DNA of 39,898 nucleotides from Calothrix sp. MO_167.B42 (lineage in GTDB: Bacteria > Cyanobacteriota > Cyanobacteriia > Cyanobacteriales > Nostocaceae): assembly GCA_030065255.1 (NCBI GenBank), contig JASJCX010000011.1:1-39898 (forward strand), read 5' to 3'. The notes under the pieces were generated by a model, which was not told the DNA's origin, did no database searches, and saw nothing but the letters and a program-made list of their open reading frames with translations. Of the stretch, positions 1-8,116 are shown in pieces. The position numbers and the translations under genes are program-made. How positions within the stretch are numbered: position 1 is the first letter of the stretch; the number at the start of each line of letters is the position of its first letter.

Positions 1-345
1 CAGATATTGGCGATCGTCTTGGTTAAAATATGCTAAGAGTTCGGGAATTTGTGGATGTTTACCCAATGCATCCAGTTGTACTGCTTCCTGATTAAATAAC
101 TCTATCGCTTTTTGTACAGTGCTAGTGCCCTGGGCTTGGGGGTAAAATTGCTTAATTACACAACTAGGTTGGGATGGTTTATGTTCGTCTAGTGCGAGGA
201 AAGTCCTACCAAAGCCACCTTGTCCAATGGGTTTAATTGGACGGTAGCGTTCTTTGAGTAGTAGTGATGAACCACAGTTGATGCAAAATTGACTATTTCG
301 GGGATTGCGGGGAATTTGACAGGAAGGATTAAGGCAATAGCTCAT
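1..345 (-). CDS. Ser/Thr protein kinase, N-terminal fragment (gene runs off left edge)
   Basis: Only the first 115 codons are present; the gene continues beyond position 1. The N-terminus carries a small zinc-ribbon (Cys 4, 9, 21, 24; the first pair in CLNPSC and the second in CINC), as is common in cyanobacterial Hanks-type kinases. A glycine-rich loop (IGQGGFGRTFLA) and the ATP-binding lysine in CVIKQF follow. It would phosphorylate Ser/Thr of unknown targets in the cytoplasm or at the membrane. The ATG at 345-343 is chosen because the zinc-ribbon begins directly at it. A 7-bp hairpin at 377-398 lies in its likely 5' leader. The C-terminal domains, often WD40, TPR or membrane segments in this family, cannot be seen. 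Confidence 0.85.
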   Translation of the reverse strand, partial: MSYCLNPSCQIPRNPRNSQFCINCGSSLLLKERYRPIKPIGQGGFGRTFLALDEHKPSQPSCVIKQFYPQAQGTSTVQKAIELFNQEAVQLDALGKHPQIPELLAYFNQDDRQYL

Positions 346-805
346 GTTTGGGACAAGGAAGTTCCTTTCTCTATTGTGCCTCGTTCTGGTTCGAGGCAGA
401 TATTATGTATCAAATTATGAATAAATGCTACGGGAACAGGGTGAATTTTACAACTAAGGGATAATTTCCAGGGTATTGTTCTATCTCGACAATTTGTAAA
501 TCCGAAGTAACAGCTAGATATGCAATCAAGTTGGCGAAAATAGCACGAGCTACAATACAAGCAACGGATAACGGATAACGGATAACGGGTATACCCACTT
601 TATCATTCATAACCCAATATCCTATATACTGTCTTCTTGTTTGGAACTCCGACTTCTATCCCACGGGAAACAAGTAATGTATCTACAAAATTCAGAGGGT
701 GTCAACTCTGGAAATCTGATATTTATCTGAAATATTAAGTGAACCATTGACATAAACTATATCAATTTCCCTATTCCCCAATATTTATTAAATATCCCAA
801 ATAAA
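346..805. other. Intergenic, no gene; hairpin and short heptamer repeat
   Basis: Divergent spacer between the kinase (minus) and a lipoprotein gene (plus). It holds a 7-bp inverted repeat (arms TGCCTCG and CGAGGCA, 377-383 and 392-398) about 30 bases upstream of the kinase start, and a heptamer tandem repeat at 563-590. No convincing reading frame was found. Confidence 0.6.
563..590. repeat. Short tandem heptamer repeat (AACGGAT)x4
   Basis: Three exact AACGGAT units followed by AACGGGT. This is the short tandemly repeated type frequent between genes in heterocystous cyanobacteria. A 9-base relative (AACGGATGT) repeats at 1550-1589. Confidence 0.9.
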
Positions 806-1507
806 ATGCACAATAACTACTTTTATCATAAAGTTCAACTAATCTTCTTCACTGTTTTGGTAGCTCTTGCAGGTTGTAATGCACCAACTACTAATAATAA
901 TAATAGTGGTGAAACATCACCCTCGCCAACTTCCACCAAAAGTCCAGTTGCAGCAGCACCTAACACCACCAATGTCAATACTTCCCAACTTATATCTCTC
1001 CAAGGAATTGGTGATGTGCGTTTAGGGATGACTTACGGAGAACTAAAAAAATCATTGGGTGCCAAAGCCACATTTGAAGTAAAGTCACCCTTCATGGTAG
1101 GCTCAGATGCGATCGCTGTTAATCAGGATGGAAAAACTTTATACCATATCCTCTATCCAACTGGAACAAGTTTCTCCAATTCCAGTATAATTACGAACCT
1201 ATTGACAGAAAACCCTGATTATCGCACCGATAAAGGGGTGGGAGCGGGGACAAAAATCGCAGATGCGGAGGCTGCTTACGGTGAAGCAACTTTATCTTAC
1301 AACACGGCGGCTGAGTCCCGAGAATATGTTAAATTTGCGAACTACAAGCAACGCTATATTTATTTTCGTCCCTTACCCACAACTGCTCAACCTTTTGCAG
1401 GGGTATATACATCTCCACCACAGGAATTGAACAAAACGGATCAATTTCATGAAGGTGCTGTGATTAAGTCGGTGCAAATTCTATGTCCGCCAGAAGTTTG
1501 TAAATAA
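806..1507 (+). CDS. Putative lipoprotein of unknown function
   Basis: A 233-aa protein with a typical lipoprotein signal: a short charged start (K9), a hydrophobic stretch at 10-22 and lipobox L-A-G-C ending in Cys24, so it should be lipid-anchored outside the cytoplasmic membrane. Residues 25-55 are a low-complexity Asn/Thr/Ser/Pro linker. The rest (about 65-233) is a single predicted globular domain that opens with ISLQGIGDVRLGMTYGEL, a pattern seen in secreted cyanobacterial proteins of unknown function. Two cysteines near the C-terminus (CPPEVC) could form a disulfide. ATG 806 fits the signal peptide. It stands alone on its strand; I do not recognise a specific function. Confidence 0.75.
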   Translation: MHNNYFYHKVQLIFFTVLVALAGCNAPTTNNNNSGETSPSPTSTKSPVAAAPNTTNVNTSQLISLQGIGDVRLGMTYGELKKSLGAKATFEVKSPFMVGSDAIAVNQDGKTLYHILYPTGTSFSNSSIITNLLTENPDYRTDKGVGAGTKIADAEAAYGEATLSYNTAAESREYVKFANYKQRYIYFRPLPTTAQPFAGVYTSPPQELNKTDQFHEGAVIKSVQILCPPEVCK

Positions 1508-1549
1508 CTCTGTTTAACTGCTCTGGCTAAGTAAAAATCCACAATAGGC

Positions 1550-1589
1550 AACGGATGTAACGGATGTAACGGATGTAACGGATGTAACG
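1550..1589. repeat. 9-base tandem repeat (AACGGATGT)x4.4
   Basis: Four exact AACGGATGT units plus AACG, in the spacer after the lipoprotein gene. The sequence following it (TTTTTCAAAATCCAAAATT) recurs after a single AACGGAT at 4018-4050, so repeat and flank look like one dispersed cassette with variable unit copy number. Confidence 0.9.
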
Positions 1590-1655
1590 TTTTTCAAAAT
1601 CCAAAATTATGTAGCTCGTAGGGAACAGAAAAACTTCATTGCTCCTTTGTATATT

Positions 1656-1979
1656 ATGATTTTTGAGGTTTTTGCTGTGATTTCGGAAATGACCTTAGGA
1701 ATTATTGAACCTTATAATTGTGGATTTCTAGAAATTATCCCCGAAGGTGATGGGAGTGACTACTGGTTAATTGCAGGAGTACACATCAATGGGGAAGCAT
1801 ATCGCCCTAGTCCTCGACTTTATCGTAGCGAGGGTTCGGCACTAACTAAAGCACAAAAGATTTATGATTGGATTGTCAATCATGAAAATCAAATTCAAGG
1901 CTGGGGATGTTGGTGTTCCGATCTCAATATGACTCTCTGGCATCAATCTAAGGAATATCCTAGTTGTCCTTTATACTAA
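1656..1979 (+). CDS. Small conserved-looking protein of unknown function
   Basis: A 107-aa protein beginning MIFEVF and ending CPLY. It is Trp-, Tyr- and Cys-rich in its C-terminal half (GWGCWCSDL). No signal peptide or clear membrane helix is visible. The start is uncertain: TTG 1647, ATG 1656 and ATG 1689 are all in frame and none has a clear ribosome binding site; ATG 1656 is a compromise. The frame is clean and its composition looks coding. I do not recognise the family. Confidence 0.5.
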   Translation: MIFEVFAVISEMTLGIIEPYNCGFLEIIPEGDGSDYWLIAGVHINGEAYRPSPRLYRSEGSALTKAQKIYDWIVNHENQIQGWGCWCSDLNMTLWHQSKEYPSCPLY

Positions 1980-1996
1980 CTCCCTGGGAGTGCCAA

Positions 1997-3481
1997 TCAA
2001 TCATTATGACTATGGTTAAACTCGTAGACATAAAACAAGCGACTTAACCTTTTAAGTTGATACCCCAATGTTGCTAACAGGATTGAACCCACCAGTGCCC
2101 ACCAGAAGCCTCCAGAAGGAGCAATAGTTAATATTGAAGCAGAATTATCAAAAGTTGCTTTCAAGGCTGTAGCACGGGCATCTAGAACCACACCAAAACC
2201 AAAACAAGCGATCGCAGCTGCATACAGAAAAATAGTAGCGCGGTTGATGTTTTTGAGGGCATTTTGACAAACCTGACAATCTTTAGTATGTGTTGTCCAC
2301 ACATCAAACAGCTTTTGCTTATCGCGCTCTGGTGGAGGTAACTCCCCAGTCACTCCCTCAGCCCAAGCCACACCGCCTCCAGCACGTTTGTGCAACCATT
2401 TGCGAAATGTGATAATCATTTTGTCCTGGGGATTAGGTGTATAAACTCCATCCAACCAATCATCTGGACAGCGTTGAGCGACTATTTTCTCTTGGTAATG
2501 TAGAAATACTAAATCCTGATGTAAAAATAGGGAAGCTAGGATATGACCCAACCAAGTAGGCATGGGTAGGGCAAAAAATGCCAATCCTTTGGGAATCTTA
2601 CCACGATCGTTTTTAACTAATACCTGACATCCAATGTGACGACACCATCCAGGTTTGGTAGGGCTAGCATATAAAGCTAAAATAAACTTGCCTCCATCTA
2701 CGAAATCGGAGGTAATCTTCATGTGACAAGGTGGCTGAAAATCATGGATTGCCTGCTTGACGTTGGCTGTGGTAGGAGTGATGCCAAAAGAAAATCCTTC
2801 TTGGGTAGAAATTTCCTTGACGCGAATCATGTCATAATACTTCGCATCCTCGTATCTGCTACCCATTATGCCATGATGGGAAACGGGTACATGGGCAGGA
2901 TCTGCCACATTTTCCATAAAGGAGTCCCATCCATAGGGTAAATCGCGGATATACCAATAAAGCTTCACCACTTTACCCGAATTATCTTCTAATTCGGGAA
3001 TAATCCGGGGACTCCGGAGTTGACTTTCTAGTTGAGCTTGGTTACCTGATTCAGCCCATACCCAAAGTAATCCTTGACGTTCTTGGGTTGGATATGATGT
3101 CGCCCATGACTTACTATTTTGACAATGCTTGGCTTCTAGTTGTTTATTCTCAGTTTGGGGAATACTTACACATTTACCATGGGAATCAAAACGCCAAGCA
3201 TGATAGGCACACATCAATGTACCATCAGATTCCACACGCCCTTCAGATAATGGTGCTAGGCGATGGGGACAAAAATCATCAAAGCAACGCCATTTCTGGG
3301 AACCATCCCGCCACAGAACCAGATTTTTTCCCAATAATTCTATACCGTGGGGACGAGATGGATCTAAGTAGTCTACCACTGCTACTGGGTACCACTGTTT
3401 TGCCCATGAGAATAATTCTTCATCCCTTACTGGTTCTGTGGAGTTTTTCTCGTACCCTGAAAGATTTATCTCGATAGACAC
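1997..3481 (-). CDS. Rieske [2Fe-2S] oxygenase, pheophorbide a oxygenase-like
   Basis: A 494-aa Rieske non-haem iron oxygenase. The Rieske cluster motif is C71-x-H73 (CPHRLAPLSEG) with C91-x2-H94 (CAYHAWRF). The mononuclear iron site is N191-x2-D194-P-x-H197-x4-H202. The C-terminal third has a CxxC pair (C402, C405) followed by two membrane helices (about 417-435 and 457-476), the architecture of the plant and cyanobacterial PAO/TIC55/ACD1-type oxygenases, where the CxxC is thought to be redox-sensitive. A chlorophyll-breakdown or related tetrapyrrole substrate is an inference from family. The start is GTG at 3481, preceded by GGAG five bases upstream. It is full length and all key residues are present. 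Confidence 0.88.
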   Translation of the reverse strand: MSIEINLSGYEKNSTEPVRDEELFSWAKQWYPVAVVDYLDPSRPHGIELLGKNLVLWRDGSQKWRCFDDFCPHRLAPLSEGRVESDGTLMCAYHAWRFDSHGKCVSIPQTENKQLEAKHCQNSKSWATSYPTQERQGLLWVWAESGNQAQLESQLRSPRIIPELEDNSGKVVKLYWYIRDLPYGWDSFMENVADPAHVPVSHHGIMGSRYEDAKYYDMIRVKEISTQEGFSFGITPTTANVKQAIHDFQPPCHMKITSDFVDGGKFILALYASPTKPGWCRHIGCQVLVKNDRGKIPKGLAFFALPMPTWLGHILASLFLHQDLVFLHYQEKIVAQRCPDDWLDGVYTPNPQDKMIITFRKWLHKRAGGGVAWAEGVTGELPPPERDKQKLFDVWTTHTKDCQVCQNALKNINRATIFLYAAAIACFGFGVVLDARATALKATFDNSASILTIAPSGGFWWALVGSILLATLGYQLKRLSRLFYVYEFNHSHND

Positions 3482-3634
3482 AGTTGCTCCTAGTGTTTTT
3501 CAGTTACAGAAATCTGATTAAACAATTTAATTAATAAATCTTAATATAAGCAGTACGGACGATCAAACCAAGATAATTTGAGATTATTCTGTCCGGGTGA
3601 CATATAACAATGCCGAAAAAATGTGGCTGAAAAA

Positions 3635-3708
3635 CGAGCGCGGCAGGACTCGAACCTGCGACCGACTGCTTAGAAGGCAGTTGCTCTATCCGGCTGAGCT
3701 ACGCACCC
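3635..3708 (-). tRNA. trnR-TCT: tRNA-Arg (anticodon TCT)
   Basis: Reading the minus strand: 7-bp acceptor stem GGGTGCG/CGCGCTC with two G-T pairs, anticodon stem ACTGC/GCAGT with loop CTTCTAA giving anticodon TCT, T arm GCAGG-TTCGAGT-CCTGC, and discriminator G. The 3' CCA is not encoded. Length is 74 bases. It decodes AGA/AGG. Confidence 0.96.
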
Positions 3709-4343
3709 ACATATACATTTTTTACTTTTGGGAAAACTTACGCATAATATTATATCTTTCCCTGAGCCAGAATGCAATCTACCAAAGATCCAATTTAATC
3801 CAACAGAATTTTCAGAATATCTCTGTTACTTGAAGAAGTAAATTTATGTTATGGGCAAATAAGAAATAATTGTGCCGCGATGCATCTTTACTCAAGGCTC
3901 AATTATTCATTTCTTGATGCAATTGCTCATGGGGGAAGCCCCCTGTTTTGCATACTGCATCGCTATTTCAAGCCCCTAACTTTAGATATGGGGTTAATCG
4001 GTAAATCCAAAATAGACAACGGATTATCTGTTTTTCAAAATCCAAAATTGTTATGACCCCATAGATTTTGATTAAATTATTTGGCAGATTGATTGTTGAG
4101 TTAGGTATATTATGTTGTCAGTGGGTTGAAAATTATGTATTTTTGCCTAGTATATTGCCAATAGCAGACCTGTTGCAAAGAATAATTTGGCGACTGGTGA
4201 AGAAGAAGGATAAATTAAAAAAGGTTTCAACTTAATTGTTTTCCCGATTTTTGCCAGAAGTGTCCTGTTTTGGCAATATATCCAATAAATATTATAGTTT
4301 CCCATGTTTGGAACGCCCCTGTCAGGAGTTATTCACCAGTACC
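3709..4343. other. Intergenic with dispersed-repeat fragments; no gene
   Basis: No coding region is supported here. It contains a GGGGG-AAG-CCCCC hairpin (3931-3943), an inverted relative (3953-4008) of a dispersed repeat also present at 23181-23240, and a copy of the AACGGAT/AAAATCCAAAATT cassette at 4018-4050. The probable promoter of the following gene is not distinguishable by eye. Confidence 0.55.
3953..4008 (-). repeat. Dispersed intergenic repeat, copy 1 (inverted relative to copy 2)
   Basis: On the minus strand it reads GGATTTACC-x-ATT-x-ACCCCATA, then AGGGG and TGAAATAGC-x-ATGCAG. This aligns with 23181-23240 on the plus strand at roughly 80 percent identity with one single-base gap. 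Confidence 0.75.
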
Positions 4344-4997
4344 ATGTTTATTCTCAAAAGGCAGGATGTTGAAATATCTACTATTCAGCACCCAAAACGG
4401 GATCAGCAGGTGCCCGTCCTCTATTATCAGGAGCAAACCTTCCGTTTGATTCATGTTTTTCCAGCTAGCGAAGAGGAAGAAGCCGTAGCCCTATGGCGAG
4501 ACTTAACGGATCACCGTGGCAAAGCTTGTGTGCTACTGGAAGAACCAGAACGTTATAGTATCTGGGGCAAGGTTCGTGTGGAACAGGCTGATGATACAGG
4601 GGATGTTAGTAAAACAAGTCTTCTAACCAAAGCTAGTCTTTTGTTAATTCAAGCAGTGTACATGGATATCGAAGACTTATTAGGTCATCGAAATGCAAAA
4701 TCATTTACCCAAGATATTGCCGCAATCTTAGATAAACATCAACTCATTGCCAACGCCTCTGAGGCAGTGGAAAATTTACTCAAAATCGATCCTTTGAGGA
4801 TGGAACAAATTCCTATATGGAGAGAAAAACAATTGGTAATTTTGTTACAGGAATTACACCAATTAGGGAAAAAATACTTTGGCAATGAGAACTTTGCCTA
4901 TAAAGTGACCGATCAATTAGAAGAAATGGCCCAGGAAGATCGTTCGGTATTCATCAGGTGGCTAAAAATATCTCCACTGAGTAAACTGTGGCAATAA
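4344..4997 (+). CDS. Conserved cyanobacterial protein (Npun_F0813-like), function unknown
   Basis: A 217-aa soluble-looking protein beginning MFILKRQDVEISTI, which I associate from memory with the uncharacterised cyanobacterial Npun_F0813 family. The N-terminal half carries a predicted alpha/beta region (LYYQEQTFRLIHVFPAS, then ALWRDLTDHRGKACVLLEEPERYSIWGKV); the C-terminal half is helical and charged. The frame extends upstream to 4236, but ATG 4344 is preferred because conservation-like sequence begins there and AGGAG lies at 4323-4327, although 16 bases away. No catalytic motif is seen. The family name is a recollection, not a search result. Confidence 0.7.
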   Translation: MFILKRQDVEISTIQHPKRDQQVPVLYYQEQTFRLIHVFPASEEEEAVALWRDLTDHRGKACVLLEEPERYSIWGKVRVEQADDTGDVSKTSLLTKASLLLIQAVYMDIEDLLGHRNAKSFTQDIAAILDKHQLIANASEAVENLLKIDPLRMEQIPIWREKQLVILLQELHQLGKKYFGNENFAYKVTDQLEEMAQEDRSVFIRWLKISPLSKLWQ

Positions 4998-5155
4998 GTT
5001 GGAATGTGTTATTTATAACTGCAAAATCATAGTTATGATTTTTGAGTTAGGGATAACTAATCTTACATAGAGTTATTCAGATTAATGTTTTCTGGTGCTT
5101 GTAAAAATTGCTTGCCACACATTCCCAACCACAGCAAATTTACACAGTCAAGTTT

Positions 5156-6037
5156 ATGAGTAATATTTCCAACAGCTATCTACGCAGAAAACCCTTAATA
5201 TCTACCCATCATATTATTTTATTTAACATTGTTTGGGCTGTATTTGCATTGTTATATTTTTTACTATTCAGCGCCAAAGTTCCAGGGGCGGATGGCATTG
5301 CCAAGCGTCCTGAATGGTATGTAATCGGTACGAATATTTTAGAAGCTCTAGCCTACTTGCTAGCCAGTGTTCTATGCTTGAGGAATTGGCGCAGCCCACA
5401 AATTGTTAGCGGCAGGCCAGTGTGGCTATTAATAGGCATGGGTATGGTTTCCTATTTTTTAGGAGGCCTATTCTTCGGATATACAGAAATAGTATTAAAA
5501 GCAGAACCAATTGTTTCTGTGGGAGATATATTTTTTGTTATTAGTTATATATTTGTGGGTACGGCAATTATTTTGGCATTTACTTCCAGACGGATCAATC
5601 TCGAATATTGGCAATGGCTAATTGTATTAGCGATCGCAGTGTTTGGTAGTGCCTTGGTGTGGTTAATTTCTAGCCCAGTAGAAGGAGCAGAAGCTGCCCA
5701 ACAACAGTTACCCGCATGGGTAGACACCGTTGCCCCTATTTTGAGTTGGTTTTATGTTATCAGTGATGTGCTACTACTAATAATTGCTACCACGTTACTC
5801 CTGGCTTTTTGGGGGGGTAGAGTCTCCTTGTCTTGGCGAATGATTGCAGCCGCGTCATTTTCCCTTTACATTGCAGATATGTGGTTCAAACACGCTAGTA
5901 GGTATCCCAATTATGAAAGTGGGGACATATTAGAGGTATTTTGGGTATTTAGTGGAGTTTTATTTGGAATGGGAGCTGCCTTGGAATATGACGCATCACT
6001 TAACCGTTTGCGACGTAGTGGACGAAAAAGAGCCTAA
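5156..6037 (+). CDS. Polytopic membrane protein with about 8 TM helices, unknown function
   Basis: A 293-aa integral membrane protein with eight hydrophobic segments (roughly residues 20-40, 58-79, 92-113, 125-147, 158-178, 198-222, 231-251 and 258-280) joined by short loops. The organisation resembles membrane sensor modules found fused to signalling domains in bacteria, but no catalytic or signalling domain is attached here. ATG 5156 (MSNISNSYLRR) is preferred over the in-frame TTG at 5108. It is followed after only about 10 bases by an HTH protein, so the two are probably co-transcribed and may form a membrane/regulator pair; that pairing is inference. Confidence 0.75.
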   Translation: MSNISNSYLRRKPLISTHHIILFNIVWAVFALLYFLLFSAKVPGADGIAKRPEWYVIGTNILEALAYLLASVLCLRNWRSPQIVSGRPVWLLIGMGMVSYFLGGLFFGYTEIVLKAEPIVSVGDIFFVISYIFVGTAIILAFTSRRINLEYWQWLIVLAIAVFGSALVWLISSPVEGAEAAQQQLPAWVDTVAPILSWFYVISDVLLLIIATTLLLAFWGGRVSLSWRMIAAASFSLYIADMWFKHASRYPNYESGDILEVFWVFSGVLFGMGAALEYDASLNRLRRSGRKRA

Positions 6038-6046
6038 AGTTTTTTG

Positions 6047-7006
6047 GTGTCTACCGTGAGAAAATTAACTGATTCTGATAAACAAGAAATCCTGAAATTA
6101 TACCGAGAAAGTGCTGAGACTACCTCAACCCTGGCAGAACGCTACGGGGTGAGTAACTCGACTATTAGTCGCCTACTTAAAAGCACTTTACCCGAAGATG
6201 AGTACGAATATCTAGTTTCCTTAAAACGGGCTGCTAGAACCCCTGAAGGACGAGCCCAGGTAAGTTACCAACAACTACCATTTAAGCCGGAGCCAGAGGA
6301 GGTTGTCCAGTCAAAGCCAGTAAAGGTAAAACCATCCAAGCCATCTATATCTAAGGCGATTAAAAAATCTGCTGACAATATGGATAGTTCAGGAACTCGT
6401 CGGGTGCGACGGCGTTCTTCAGCCGCAACGCAACCGAGTAATTCCGTTGGTGAACAATTAGAGCTGTTAGAGCCAGAATCTTCACCACAACCTCCAGAAA
6501 TTCAAGAAATTCCTAGTCCCTTGTTAGAAGAAGATGACGATAATCGGATTGAAACACAGGCGATTGCCGAAATGCTCGGCGAAGACTTGTTAACTGATGA
6601 AGAGGATTTGGAAGATTTTGATGAGGAGGAGTTTGATGAGGAGGAGTTTGAAGAAACAGCACCCATCCTCAGAAGACAGAACTCTGGCAGCGCAATGGTG
6701 CAAATTTTACCCTTATCTACCGCTAATTTACCTAGGACTTGTTACTTGGTAATTGACCGTTCCGCAGAACTGATTACCAGACCCCTAAAGGAATTTGCGG
6801 ATTTGGGTCAAATTCCTAATCTGGAAACCTTGGAAAACACACTACCAGTGTTTGATAATCATCGCGTGGCGAAAAGATTTTCTACCAAACGCGATCGCGT
6901 GATTAAGGTGCCAGATAGTAAAATGCTACACAAGACCCGTTACCATCTTAATGCTAAGGGAATCACCCGCTTGTTGATTGATGGTCAAGTATACTCTTTG
7001 GCTTAG
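6047..7006 (+). CDS. Helix-turn-helix protein with acidic linker, cyanobacterial
   Basis: A 319-aa protein. Residues about 8-45 form a transposase-like/Hin-type helix-turn-helix (KQEILKLYRE, TLAERYGVSNSTISRLLK). A Pro/Lys-rich stretch and then a very acidic linker (EEDDD; DEEDLEDFDEEEFDEEEF) occupy the middle. A compact C-terminal domain (about 225-319, from CYLVIDRSAEL to RLLIDGQVYSL) is unlike a transposase catalytic domain; no DDE triad is visible, so I read it as a DNA-binding host protein rather than a mobile element. Start is uncertain: TTG 6044, GTG 6047 and GTG 6056 are all in frame with poor ribosome binding sites. It follows the 8-TM gene directly. Confidence 0.75.
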   Translation: MSTVRKLTDSDKQEILKLYRESAETTSTLAERYGVSNSTISRLLKSTLPEDEYEYLVSLKRAARTPEGRAQVSYQQLPFKPEPEEVVQSKPVKVKPSKPSISKAIKKSADNMDSSGTRRVRRRSSAATQPSNSVGEQLELLEPESSPQPPEIQEIPSPLLEEDDDNRIETQAIAEMLGEDLLTDEEDLEDFDEEEFDEEEFEETAPILRRQNSGSAMVQILPLSTANLPRTCYLVIDRSAELITRPLKEFADLGQIPNLETLENTLPVFDNHRVAKRFSTKRDRVIKVPDSKMLHKTRYHLNAKGITRLLIDGQVYSLA

Positions 7007-7258
7007 ATGTAGTCATTTATTACCAGTGGTGCTATGGGCAACTAGTACTTCACCAATCAAAATTTGCTTGCTGGTGGTAGTTAGCGATTTATTGTTAAAA
7101 GATAATTTTCTCTTGGCTTGGTGAAGCACTAGTACAAGTCCCTACCAATCTATAGCACTACGCAATCAGGGCACGGACATTCTTGAAGCATTAAACCTAT
7201 GAACAGTAAACTTATTACTTATTACTTATTACTTGAATCTAAGGACGTAAATTGAGAA

Positions 7259-7999
7259 ATGTTACTGCATCTGAGTACCTGGCAAGAAGTCGAAGCTTAT
7301 TTACAGCGATCGCAAGGTATTATTATTCCTATTGGTTCCACAGAACAGCATGGCCCAACGGGGTTAATTGGTACTGATGCTATTTGTGCAGAGTCAATTG
7401 CCCATGAAGTAGGGGAAGAGACTAGAGCCATGGTTGCACCTACAATTAATGTGGGTATGGCACTACATCATATGAAGTTTCCTGGTAGCATTAGTTTGCG
7501 TCCTAGCACTATGATTATGGTAGTTAGGGACTATGTTACTTCTTTAACCAAGGCTGGTTTTACTAACTTTTATTTTATCAATGGACATGGGGGTAATATT
7601 GCTACTCTCAAAGCAGCTTTTGCTGAAACCTATACATATTTAGAAGATTTACAGATTTTGAATGCATCCAAAGTCAAGTGCCATGTTGCCAATTGGTTTA
7701 TGTGTTCTTCTGTATACAAACTAGCTAAAGAATTATATGGCGATAAGGAGGGTTCCCACGCAACTCCCAGTGAAGTTGCTGTAACTCAGTATGTTTATCC
7801 CGATATTATTAGGCAAGCACCCCTATCCCCAGAAGTAAATAAGGGACATGGGATTTATAGTCCAACCAACTTTCGAGAATCTTATCCCGATGGGAGAATG
7901 GGTTCAGACCCCAGCCTAGCCACACCAGAACATGGTAAGCAGTTTTATGATTTGGCTGTGAAGGAACTCAGTAATGGGTATTTGCAGTTCTTAACTTAG
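7259..7999 (+). CDS. Creatininase-family amidohydrolase
   Basis: A 246-aa protein of the creatininase/creatinine amidohydrolase superfamily, metal-dependent enzymes that open cyclic amides or hydrolyse formamides. The metal-binding signature is present: E29-Q-H31-GPxGxxGTD40, the INGHGGN motif near residues 108-114, and a downstream acidic residue in GSHATPSEVAVTQ. Length is normal. ATG 7259 is directly at the family start (LSTWQEVEAYL). The substrate in cyanobacteria is not established; family relatives act on creatinine or in cofactor biosynthesis (mycofactocin MftE, FAPy deformylase). It is separated by 250 bases from the HTH gene and probably has its own promoter. Confidence 0.88.
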   Translation: MLLHLSTWQEVEAYLQRSQGIIIPIGSTEQHGPTGLIGTDAICAESIAHEVGEETRAMVAPTINVGMALHHMKFPGSISLRPSTMIMVVRDYVTSLTKAGFTNFYFINGHGGNIATLKAAFAETYTYLEDLQILNASKVKCHVANWFMCSSVYKLAKELYGDKEGSHATPSEVAVTQYVYPDIIRQAPLSPEVNKGHGIYSPTNFRESYPDGRMGSDPSLATPEHGKQFYDLAVKELSNGYLQFLT

Positions 8000-8116
8000 A
8001 CACATTAACCCTTCTGCTTTGTTGCCCTTTGAGCTTTGTTACACTTGTGCGTAAATCCGATAAATAATAAGCAGGTTGGGGCGCTGATTTCGCTGCTAAG
8101 GAAGTGGACGTGGTTG

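Noticed and set aside
3597-3833. 78-codon plus-strand frame
   Set aside because: It runs across the tRNA-Arg on the opposite strand and its sequence is the translation of that tRNA.
6047-7006. Transposase
   Set aside because: The HTH is transposase-like, but there is no catalytic DDE domain or terminal inverted repeats, and it is in tandem with a membrane protein gene.
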